Shown: one piece after another, positions 1 through 6,768 of the stretch
Position numbering within the stretch: the stretch's first letter is position 1
Layout of the letters: every line of letters begins with the position of its first letter
From: Spirochaetales bacterium
GTDB taxonomy: Bacteria; Spirochaetota; Spirochaetia; DSM-27196; PWMO01
DNA length: 7,770 nt
Direction of reading: 5' to 3'
Assembly (NCBI GenBank): GCA_007123465.1
Contig: SKLB01000160.1
Coordinates: 1-7,770 of the forward strand
The notes under the pieces: generated by a model
What the model was told of the DNA's origin: nothing
Database searches by the model: none
What the model saw: only the letters and a program-made list of their open reading frames with translations
Made by a program: the position numbers and the translations under genes

Positions 1-218
1 AGATGGGCGAGCAGGCCCCGGAGTATCGCAGCGAGATGCAGCGGCAGCTCGACGAGCTCGAAGACAACCCACATTTTGACGATGAAACGCGCGCAATGAT
101 GCGCCGGCAGATGGAAGAGGCCATGGGTACGATGGCGCAGGTCTGGGATGCACCCGAAGCCGATGTGGCGGCGGTGCGCGCCAATCGCGCTCGCCTGGAG
201 CGGCTATTTGAAGACTAG
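1..218 (+). CDS. C-terminal end of unrecognised charged protein (5' end off window)
   Basis: An open frame runs from the window edge to a TAG stop at 216-218. The first ATG is at 3-5 and would give 71 residues, but the frame is open to the edge, so the true start is probably outside the window. The visible part is rich in Glu, Asp, Arg, Met and Ala, with no Cys and few bulky hydrophobics. It suggests one or two amphipathic helices (for example DDETRAMMRRQMEEAMGTM, then the closing RANRARLERLFED). I do not recognise the family and assign no function. It converges with the small gene on the opposite strand, and the two stop codons are about 48 bases apart. Support for coding is the uninterrupted frame, the third-position GC typical of this window and the natural-looking acidic C-terminus. 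Confidence 0.6.
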   Translation, partial: MGEQAPEYRSEMQRQLDELEDNPHFDDETRAMMRRQMEEAMGTMAQVWDAPEADVAAVRANRARLERLFED

Positions 219-229
219 TCGCGGCTCTT

Positions 230-269
230 GTAGAGGCGCTGCGCTGAAGTCACAGCGGGCGGCCTCTAC
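230..269. terminator. inverted repeat between convergent genes, possible bidirectional terminator
   Basis: An 8-base arm GTAGAGGC (230-237) is repeated inverted as GCCTCTAC (262-269). Inside it is a second 5-base pair, CGCTG (242-246) with CAGCG (253-257), around a 6-base loop. The repeat lies just after the + strand stop at 218 and overlaps the - strand stop at 266-268, where a shared terminator would be expected. No clear U-tract follows the stem on either strand, so intrinsic termination is an inference and the structure may only stabilise 3' ends. Confidence 0.4.
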
Positions 270-499
270 GCGATGTGAGCGGCTACCGGCTCTTCGCACT
301 CGCTGAGGTAGCCGGTGCGTACGCAGGCGTCAAACAGGTGGCGGCTGATGATCTCCTCGGTCTCCCGGATGCCGGCCTCGTTAACGCTGGTGATGAGGAT
401 TACATAGCCGTCGCTGTTCTCGCCGATGAGTCTCAGATAGGTCTCCACGCCGGAAACGCCCTTTACGCGGAACTGCTTCATACGATATGGCCCGTACAT
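266..499 (-). CDS. small hypothetical protein, 77 aa
   Basis: This is a short but convincing gene. On the - strand an AGGGAGAG ribosome binding site (507-514) stands 7 bases before the ATG at 497-499; a second in-frame ATG six codons on would give 71 residues and has no comparable site. The product reads as an alternating beta/alpha domain: a strand-like start (MKQFRVKGVSGVETYLRL), a second strand (DGYVILITSV), then a helix (ETEEIISRHLFDACVRTGYL). It ends in a short tail (AAHIA). There are two cysteines, no signal peptide and no membrane segment, so it is probably cytoplasmic. I do not recognise a named family. It is divergent from addB and convergent with the left-edge gene. The + strand frames across it give poor, arginine- and serine-rich translations, which favours this strand. 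Confidence 0.7.
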   Translation of the reverse strand: MYGPYRMKQFRVKGVSGVETYLRLIGENSDGYVILITSVNEAGIRETEEIISRHLFDACVRTGYLSECEEPVAAHIA

Positions 500-506
500 A
501 CGCTAT

Positions 507-514
507 CTCTCCCT
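507..514 (-). promoter_or_regulatory. ribosome binding site of the small divergent gene
   Basis: On the - strand the bases read AGGGAGAG, a strong Shine-Dalgarno match, 7 bases from the ATG at 497-499. It selects this start over the in-frame ATG six codons downstream. Confidence 0.65.
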
Positions 515-523
515 GCTTTCCTA

Positions 524-552
524 TCGGCATTCCGGCGATCCTGGTTTACACT
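524..552 (+). promoter_or_regulatory. possible sigma-70-type promoter for the addB-addA operon
   Basis: TCGGCA (524-529, 4 of 6 matches to TTGACA) and TACACT (547-552, 4 of 6 matches to TATAAT) are separated by exactly 17 bases. This lies in the roughly 60-base gap between the divergent gene starts, the only non-coding space from which the operon could be read. Transcription would begin near 558-560, right at the candidate GTG start of addB. The match is moderate and such pairs occur by chance, so this is a suggestion only. I could not find a convincing partner promoter for the - strand gene. Confidence 0.3.
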
Positions 553-559
553 GATCTGA

Positions 560-3343
560 GTGAAAACAGATATGCCCGATTTGCTGCTGAACGTTCTCGC
601 CCGGCAACAGTCCGTGCTGGTATTCCCGTCCGAGGTGGTGGCGCGGTTCTGGCGCCGCTCTGCGCTGCAGCAGTCCGGACGCCGGGCGCTCTCCGCCGAA
701 CGCGTCATCTCGTGGGACGCCTTCAAGGAGCGCGTGTTCGAGATCCGTGCCGCGGCGCGGCCAGTCAACGCCACGCTGCGTCGCATTTTTGTCACGCAGC
801 TGCTGCGAGAGAACCAGAACGAGCCGTTTCTGCGTGCCATAGTCAACCCCGCCTACCGCGACAACTCGGCAGCCTTCGTTGGACTGGTGCAGCGCAGTCT
901 GCCCGCTCTGCAGGTGCTGGCCGATCGGGGCGCACTAAGACGCGCCGACGAGCCGCTATTGCACGATCTGGCCACACTGCATCAACGCTACTCGGCCTTT
1001 CTCGGCGCAAACGGGCTGTTCGAGCCCGGGTGGTACCGGGCGGGGATATCCGCACCCCGGGCCAACCACACGGTTGTGTTTGCGGAACTGATCGAAGACT
1101 ACACCGATTTTGCCGCGGACCTGGCAAGCGCGGCTACGGTCTCAACAATTCCGCTGAGCGCCGTTGCGGCGGCGGAAGGCGCTGGTGCAGCACCGGCGGT
1201 CTACGAGTACAGCAACGCTCACCAGGAAGTCGCGGCGGTGCTGTCACAGGTGGAAGAGCTGCTGGATCAGGGCGTCGAGGCCGATGAGATTGCCATAAGC
1301 GTGGCCGAGCTGGAACAGTATCAGCCGTTCCTGCAGCGCTACGCCGATCTGCACGCTATTCCGCTGCTGTTCCGCAGCGGCCGGCCGCTCTCCGATTCCG
1401 CAGCTGGACGCTTCATTCGCGGGCTATCCACCGCGGTGTCCAGCGGCTTTGCCTTTGACGCGCTGCGCGGTCTGTTGCTGGATCACGCGGTGCCGTGGCG
1501 CAAGCCGCACTACGGCCGGCAGCTGGTGCGGGCGGCCATCGAGGCCGGCTGCCTCAAACAGCGGCTCGGCAGCCGGTCCCTCAGCGCCGCCGAGGGTAGC
1601 GCCGGCGGTCCGGCTGCCGGCGAGGAGTGGCTGCGCGCAATCGCGGTCTCGAGCGCAGAGCGCGCTGAACTGAAGCAATACTACCGGGGACTGCGCGACT
1701 CGCTCAGCGGCATCGCTTCAGCGCGCGGGGCAGCCGAGCTGCGGCAGCGTCTGCTGGCGTTTGTGCGCCGGTTTCTGGACAGCGAAGGCTGGGACCCGGA
1801 TAATCTCAAGCGCTTCCAGCGGGCGCTCGATGAGCTGAAGCAGCTGGCTGCCGCTGAAGTGTCGCTCGGCGTCAAGGTTGAGGACGGCTACGCGCTCTGG
1901 CTGGGCTTGCTGGATCAGACGCTCTACGTAGCACGCAGCGAGCACGGCGGCGTGGCGGTCTTTCCCTATCGGGTTGCTGCCGGTGCCCGGCCACGCTATC
2001 ACTTTGTGATCAACGCGTCGCACGACGGAACGCGCGTACTGGAGAATCCGTTCAGCTTTGTGCGCGAAGACCTGCGCGAGCGCCTCGGCCTTAGCGAGAA
2101 GGACTTCTCGGACGCTTTTCTGCGCGCCTACGCCCTGTCCGGAGAGACGGTGCAGTTTTCGTACAGCGTGCAGAGTTTCGCCGGACCGCGCTTTGCCGCG
2201 GGCTACCTGGCCGGCAGCGTGGAGCCGGCTTCCGCGGAGAGCGATGACCTGTACCGTTTAGAGCGCCAACGGTGGGAGAGCGGTCTCGAGCACGTTCCGC
2301 CGCGGCTCTATCCGGATCAAGCCCGGGGATTGGCGTCTATAGTCCGTACCGGACTGCAGCGGCGCGGCACCGATTTTACGCGCCAGGCGGTCTCCGCCGG
2401 TACGCTGCGCGAGCGCTTGCTGCAGCGCTCGAAGGCACAAACGCCCGTTGCCGGTGCCAGCGCCACCGAGGACGGTGGCGAAGCGCTGCTGGCACTTTCG
2501 GCCAACCGCATCGACAGCTACCGCGGCTGCCCGTTTGGACACCTGCTGCAGCATCCGTTGGGGATCGAAGAGCTGGACTTCAGCGTAGCGGTGCAGCCGG
2601 CGCTGGCTGTGGGGACGCACCAGCACGCGGTGCTCGAGGCGCTCTATCGCCGCATTGCACAGGATGACCCGCTGCTGCGCCCCGAGCTGATCGAGCGCTA
2701 CGAGCAGATACTGGATGAGGTACTGCGCGACCAGAGGCTGTTGCGCTCGGCCACGCGCAGACTGCCGTGGCCGGTGGCCTCTCTTGTCAGCCGAATCACC
2801 CGCGACGGGGTGCGGCGGCTGCTGCGCGCCGAGCTGGAACTGATCGGTCCGCAGCGCGTCGAACACACCGAGCTTCAGCTTTCGCGCGTCTTCAGCCGCG
2901 CGGGGGTGCAGCTGAGCGGGCGCATAGACCGCGTCAGCAGGTACGCCGAGGATAACAGCTGTATTCTGGTGGACTACAAGCGCCGCGGCAGTGCCGGCCG
3001 CACCCAGGTGGTTGGTCGCGATGGCGATCCGGCTACAATTACAACGGTACAGTTGCCGCTGTACATGCTGCTGCTCGAACAGGACGGCCGCCGTGTAGAA
3101 CGGGCCTACTATTTCCAGGTCGAGACCGGCAAGATCGTCACGGTGCTGGCGCCGGACCCGCGCCGCTACAGCCTCAGCGAAGATCAGCGGCGTCGGTTGC
3201 TGGACTACGTTGTGCAGCTGATCGACGACGTGGCCGCCGGTCTGCGCGGTGGGGACTATCGGTTCCCCGAACCGGTTACCGGCTGCAGCCAATGCCGCTT
3301 CCGCGGAATATGCCGGGCGCGGTTTGCGGTGCAACAGGAGTGA
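560..3343 (+). CDS. addB: AddB: nuclease subunit of the AddAB double-strand break repair helicase-nuclease
   Basis: AddB partners AddA to resect double-strand DNA ends in the cytoplasm; in the family it cuts the 5' strand and takes part in Chi recognition. The C-terminal RecB-type nuclease is complete: LSANRIDSYRGCPF opening, GTHQHAVLE (His689), GRIDRV (Asp790), DYK (Asp805, Lys807) and QLPLY (Gln831). Cys657 with Cys909, Cys912 and Cys918 (C-x2-C-x5-C at the end) matches the four-cysteine iron-sulphur cluster of AddB. The N-terminal half is a degenerate UvrD-like region (SVLVFPSE at 18-25, RYHFVINASHDG near 479-490) with no Walker A, so it should not hydrolyse ATP. At 927 residues it is at the short end for AddB. 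A TGA lies directly before the GTG at 560, so the frame cannot extend; ATG 572 is an alternative start. Neither start has a clear Shine-Dalgarno. It is first in a tight operon. Confidence 0.9.
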   Translation: MKTDMPDLLLNVLARQQSVLVFPSEVVARFWRRSALQQSGRRALSAERVISWDAFKERVFEIRAAARPVNATLRRIFVTQLLRENQNEPFLRAIVNPAYRDNSAAFVGLVQRSLPALQVLADRGALRRADEPLLHDLATLHQRYSAFLGANGLFEPGWYRAGISAPRANHTVVFAELIEDYTDFAADLASAATVSTIPLSAVAAAEGAGAAPAVYEYSNAHQEVAAVLSQVEELLDQGVEADEIAISVAELEQYQPFLQRYADLHAIPLLFRSGRPLSDSAAGRFIRGLSTAVSSGFAFDALRGLLLDHAVPWRKPHYGRQLVRAAIEAGCLKQRLGSRSLSAAEGSAGGPAAGEEWLRAIAVSSAERAELKQYYRGLRDSLSGIASARGAAELRQRLLAFVRRFLDSEGWDPDNLKRFQRALDELKQLAAAEVSLGVKVEDGYALWLGLLDQTLYVARSEHGGVAVFPYRVAAGARPRYHFVINASHDGTRVLENPFSFVREDLRERLGLSEKDFSDAFLRAYALSGETVQFSYSVQSFAGPRFAAGYLAGSVEPASAESDDLYRLERQRWESGLEHVPPRLYPDQARGLASIVRTGLQRRGTDFTRQAVSAGTLRERLLQRSKAQTPVAGASATEDGGEALLALSANRIDSYRGCPFGHLLQHPLGIEELDFSVAVQPALAVGTHQHAVLEALYRRIAQDDPLLRPELIERYEQILDEVLRDQRLLRSATRRLPWPVASLVSRITRDGVRRLLRAELELIGPQRVEHTELQLSRVFSRAGVQLSGRIDRVSRYAEDNSCILVDYKRRGSAGRTQVVGRDGDPATITTVQLPLYMLLLEQDGRRVERAYYFQVETGKIVTVLAPDPRRYSLSEDQRRRLLDYVVQLIDDVAAGLRGGDYRFPEPVTGCSQCRFRGICRARFAVQQE
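3336..3340 (+). promoter_or_regulatory. ribosome binding site of addA
   Basis: AGGAG lies 5 bases before the ATG at 3346, inside the last codons of addB. It fixes the addA start at 3346 rather than the in-frame upstream ATG codons at 3292 and 3310, which lie within addB and would add 18 or 12 residues before the Q motif. Confidence 0.75.
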
Positions 3344-3345
3344 GC

Positions 3346-6300
3346 ATGCAGTTTGACAGCGGCCAGCAGCAGGCCATAGAGATCATCGAGAACGTCGTGG
3401 TGGCGGCGGGTGCGGGATCGGGCAAGACTACGGTCCTGGCCGAGCGCTACCTGCGCCTGGTGCGTGCGCAGCGAGCTCCGGTGGGCACTATTCTGACGCT
3501 GACCTTTACGCGCAAGGCCGCCGCCGAGATGCATGAGCGAATATACCAGCGCCTGCGTCAGATAGACGATGATCCCTTCATAGCCGAGCAGCTCGAGCAG
3601 TTTGACCGCGCCCCGATATCTACGCTGGACAGCTTCTGTGCCCAACTGGTGCGTTCCTCGGCTGCACGATTCGGGGTATCCCCTGACTTCCGCAGCGACG
3701 AGGAAGAGCACCGCCGTCTTGCGGATGAGGTGGCGTTGGATGTGCTGCTGGACCACCTGGCCGTGGACGCGGTGGCACGTTTCACCGCCGCCAATGATTT
3801 TGAGAAAGTGTGGCGCGAGTGCCTGGTCAGCATTGCCGAGGACTACTGCCTGATAACGCGCCCGATTGACGCCGCCGATATCGCCGAGCGTCAGCACGCC
3901 ACGCTGATGGCCGCGCTCAACGCCGGGTTGGATTCGCTCTGCCGGACCGTGACCGCGGCGCTGGCGCTCGATATCGGTACTACCCGGACCGCGCTGCAGG
4001 CTGTCGAGGGCTTGCAGCAGGCTGATCTGCAGCCGCACCGCAACGGCGCCGGACTGCGGCAACTGCAGCAGCGGCTTGAAATGTTGCGGAACGTAAAGAA
4101 GCCCGGCGGCGGCGGCGGCAACGCAGAGCTGGTGCTGTTCAAAGAGCACCTCGACCTGATCCGGACCGCCTCCGCCGAGCTTCTGGAACTGGTCGGGTCA
4201 CTGTTGATGGAGAACGAGGTGCGCGCACTGCTGGAGATGGTAGCAGATTTTGACACGCGCCTGCAGAGCGCCAAGCGCGCACGTGGGCTTCTGACCTACG
4301 CCGATGTGATGGAGATGTCGATCGCCACGCTGCAGCACGACGCTGAGCTGCGTCGCTACTACAACCGCCGCTTTCGCTTCATCATGATCGATGAGTTTCA
4401 GGACAACAACCAGCGGCAGAAGCAGCTGCTCTACCTGCTGGCGCTGAGCGATGAAAATTTGCAGCGCGACGAGCGGCTTGCCGATGTCGGCGCCGCGGAC
4501 CTCGCCCCGCGCAAACTCTTCTTTGTCGGTGACGAGAAGCAGTCGATCTACCGCTTCCGCGGTGCCGATGTCAGCGTCTTCAAGCAGCTCGCCGGCGAGC
4601 TGGCCGCAGCCAGCGGTTGCCGGCCGGTGGAGTTGAGTGCCAACTACCGCAGCGAGCCGCAGCTGATAGACTTCTTCAACCGGGTATTCCCCGGTGTAAT
4701 GGCAAACGAGGGCCAGCCGTGGGAGGCGGATTTCTCGCCGTTGCAGCAGGGCGCCGCGCATCGGGTTGACCCGTCGGTGCGGCTGCTGTTCAAGCCCTAC
4801 AGGGGTTCCGCCGCCGACAGTGAGGTCGCTGAGCAACAGCCGCTGCAGAACGAAGACGCGGAGGCGTTCTGCGTTGCGCGGTGGATCCACCAGGCTGTCT
4901 CGGATCGATCACTCGCAATCACCGATGGCGATGAGATCCGCGCCGCCGGATTTGATGACATCGCGCTGCTGCTGCGTTCCTCCGGCAACCAGATGCGTTT
5001 CGAACGGATGTTTCGCCGCTTCGGGATTCCCTACCAGTCACAGGTGGTGCGCAGCCTGTTTCTGGAGGCTCCGGCCTACGACATCTACCAGCTGCTGCAG
5101 CTGGCCTGCTACCCCGAAGACCGGCAGGCGTACGCGGCGCTGCTGCGTTCGCCGCTGGTAAACCTCAGCGATGATGCGCTGGTGACCGTGCTGCTGCGCC
5201 ACGAGGCCCCGTTTGTTGCCTGCGCGGAGCTGTCCGCAGCGCAGAAGCAGCGCTACTCTGCCGCTGCCGAACTCTATAGCGATATTGCAGCGCAGATCGA
5301 CCGCGTAAGCGCGTCGCAGCTGGTATCGCGCATCTGGTATTACTGGGGCTACCGCTACGCGCTGCTGCGCAGCAGCGCGTATCATCCGTACCTGGAGTAC
5401 TATGAGCACCTGTTCGCGCTTGCGCGCCGCTATGACGGCGCCCCGCTGGTTGAGTTTCTGGACGTGCTGCGGGCCAACCTGGGCCAATACGGCCGGCTTC
5501 CCGAGCTGGAAGTGATTCAGGAGCACGGCCGTGGCGTTCAGATTATGACGGTGCACAAGGCCAAGGGCCTGGAGTTTCCGGTGGTCATCCTGGGCAATAG
5601 CGGCAACGCCGGCCGCAGCGAGGGAACCGGGAGCGCCCCGTTCTACCTTTCGCAGCAGCACGGCCTGACGTTCAACATGCCGGTTACCAACGCAGCCGGA
5701 GTCAAGACCGCGGTCAACTGGTTCTTCACCCAGGGCAGGGCCGAAGAGAAGCGCCAGGAATTGGCCGAGGCCAAGAGGCTGCTCTACGTGGCGCTGACGC
5801 GCGCGCGCTGCCACCTGTTGATCACCGGCTACTTCCATCGCAACAACCAGAATGCCGAGCACGTCCATCTGCGCATGCTGCTGAACGCGCTCGACGTACC
5901 GCAGGACGGCAGCCCCGGCGGGCGACCGCACCCGATTGTGACCGTAGAGCAGATGCCCGAGGTAACCCAGAGCGAGCTGACACGCCACCATGAGTACCGC
6001 AGCACGGTGGACGGACCCGCCGCTGCCCGGCGCTACCAGGACCTGCCGGTAATCCAGCGTGCGGTCGCCCGCCGCGAGTACAGCGCCACCGAGCTGAACG
6101 CGCTGGCGCCCGAGAGCGGCCTGCAGGGGCGTACGCTCAGCGCCATCGAGAGTGACCGGTTTATCGAAGAGTACGGGCTTGAGCAGAGTTTCGGTACGCT
6201 GTGTCACGCCGCCATCGAGCATCAGCTGCGCCGCGGCCACCCGCCTGCGGCCGAAGAACTGCAGCGCGCAGCGGATACACTGTTGGCCGAGGCCTCGGCT

Positions 6301-6768
6301 GCAGAGCGGACGCTGCTGCTGGCGGATGCGCTGCGGCTGTCGCACCGCTTCTTCGGTTCGCCGGAGTATCAACAGCTGGTTGGTGCGGTAGATCGCGCGC
6401 GCTACCAGGTGGAGCACGCATTTGTGTTGTGCCCGCAAAGCGCTCCCGGGATCATCGTTCACGGACAGATCGACCTGTTTGTTCCGCATGCGGCAGCCGG
6501 TCATGCAGCCGCCGGAGGGGTGCTGATTGACTTCAAGACCAACCGCTGTGCGGTGCCTGGAGAGTACGCGCTGCAACTCGCGCTCTATCGCGAGGCCGCC
6601 GAGGCACTATTCGGATCACCGGTGGCAGCGTGGGTCTGCTACCTGCGCGATGCACTATGGTTGGATTACCGCGACGCGCACGCTGATCCGGGCCAACTGC
6701 TGCGTGTTGTCAAGCGCAGCTCCTATGACGCATTATGGCAGGCAGCACAGACGGGGGAGTACCATTGA
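3346..6768 (+). CDS. addA: AddA: helicase-nuclease subunit of AddAB
   Basis: AddA is the ATP-driven 3'-5' motor and second nuclease of the AddAB complex, which processes broken DNA ends for RecA loading. All superfamily 1A motifs are present in the 1140 residues: Q motif (FDSGQQQAI), Walker A (AGAGSGKT, Lys27), Ia (LTFTRKAAAEM), Ic (STLDSFC), Walker B (IDEFQD, Asp349-Glu350), III (GDEKQSIYRFRG, 395-406), IV (NYRSE, 433-437), V (TVHKAKGLEFP, 735-745) and VI (YVALTRAR, 814-821). The C-terminal RecB-type nuclease has GTLCHAAIE (His954), GQIDLF (Asp1043), DFKT (Asp1062, Lys1064) and QLALYR (Gln1077). The length is normal for AddA. The combination of motor and nuclease beside AddB favours AddA over UvrD, PcrA or RecB. 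The gene starts 2 bases after the addB stop, and its own stop overlaps the next start. A run of five Gly (254-258) sits in the region between motifs Ic and II. Confidence 0.95.
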   Translation: MQFDSGQQQAIEIIENVVVAAGAGSGKTTVLAERYLRLVRAQRAPVGTILTLTFTRKAAAEMHERIYQRLRQIDDDPFIAEQLEQFDRAPISTLDSFCAQLVRSSAARFGVSPDFRSDEEEHRRLADEVALDVLLDHLAVDAVARFTAANDFEKVWRECLVSIAEDYCLITRPIDAADIAERQHATLMAALNAGLDSLCRTVTAALALDIGTTRTALQAVEGLQQADLQPHRNGAGLRQLQQRLEMLRNVKKPGGGGGNAELVLFKEHLDLIRTASAELLELVGSLLMENEVRALLEMVADFDTRLQSAKRARGLLTYADVMEMSIATLQHDAELRRYYNRRFRFIMIDEFQDNNQRQKQLLYLLALSDENLQRDERLADVGAADLAPRKLFFVGDEKQSIYRFRGADVSVFKQLAGELAAASGCRPVELSANYRSEPQLIDFFNRVFPGVMANEGQPWEADFSPLQQGAAHRVDPSVRLLFKPYRGSAADSEVAEQQPLQNEDAEAFCVARWIHQAVSDRSLAITDGDEIRAAGFDDIALLLRSSGNQMRFERMFRRFGIPYQSQVVRSLFLEAPAYDIYQLLQLACYPEDRQAYAALLRSPLVNLSDDALVTVLLRHEAPFVACAELSAAQKQRYSAAAELYSDIAAQIDRVSASQLVSRIWYYWGYRYALLRSSAYHPYLEYYEHLFALARRYDGAPLVEFLDVLRANLGQYGRLPELEVIQEHGRGVQIMTVHKAKGLEFPVVILGNSGNAGRSEGTGSAPFYLSQQHGLTFNMPVTNAAGVKTAVNWFFTQGRAEEKRQELAEAKRLLYVALTRARCHLLITGYFHRNNQNAEHVHLRMLLNALDVPQDGSPGGRPHPIVTVEQMPEVTQSELTRHHEYRSTVDGPAAARRYQDLPVIQRAVARREYSATELNALAPESGLQGRTLSAIESDRFIEEYGLEQSFGTLCHAAIEHQLRRGHPPAAEELQRAADTLLAEASAAERTLLLADALRLSHRFFGSPEYQQLVGAVDRARYQVEHAFVLCPQSAPGIIVHGQIDLFVPHAAAGHAAAGGVLIDFKTNRCAVPGEYALQLALYREAAEALFGSPVAAWVCYLRDALWLDYRDAHADPGQLLRVVKRSSYDALWQAAQTGEYH
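4105..4119 (+). repeat. (GGC)5 trinucleotide run inside addA
   Basis: Five consecutive GGC codons encode five glycines (residues 254-258) after a basic stretch (NVKK then Pro). It probably forms a flexible linker in the accessory domain between helicase motifs Ic and II. A change in repeat number would keep the frame. Confidence 0.7.
6753..6759 (+). promoter_or_regulatory. ribosome binding site selecting a TTG start for the membrane protein
   Basis: GGGGGAG lies 5 bases before the TTG at 6765, within the last codons of addA. The spacing is ideal for that TTG. The in-frame ATG at 6735 has no comparable site and would overlap addA by 34 bases. Confidence 0.65.

Noticed and set aside
280..314. 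Inverted repeat CGGCTACC / GGTAGCCG
   Set aside because: It is an 8-base arm with a 19-base loop entirely inside the small coding region, with no U-tract. Chance pairing in GC-rich DNA is the simplest reading.
487..1287. + strand open frame overlapping the addB start in another frame
   Set aside because: Its translation is dominated by Arg, Ala and Gly with no domain, and it lies over the real addB frame. It does not encode the missing AddB P-loop.
2258..3334. Long - strand open frame (358 codons) antisense to the addB nuclease domain
   Set aside because: Every addB nuclease motif and the cluster cysteines lie on the + strand in this stretch. The antisense product is low-complexity and motif-free.
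3292..3345. Extended addA start at the ATG 3292
   Set aside because: It would overlap addB by 52 bases and add 18 residues before the Q motif. The AGGAG at 3336-3340 points to ATG 3346.
5038..6576. Long - strand open frame (512 codons) antisense to addA
   Set aside because: The addA frame carries helicase motifs V and VI and the nuclease motifs here. The antisense translation is rich in Gln, Arg, Ala and His with no recognisable domain, as expected of GC-rich shadow frames.
560..6768. Defence-system reading of the nuclease and helicase pair
   Set aside because: Phage-defence systems also pair UvrD-like helicases with RecB-type nucleases. Here the motif order, lengths, cluster cysteines and addB-addA order match housekeeping AddAB, and no defence genes are nearby.
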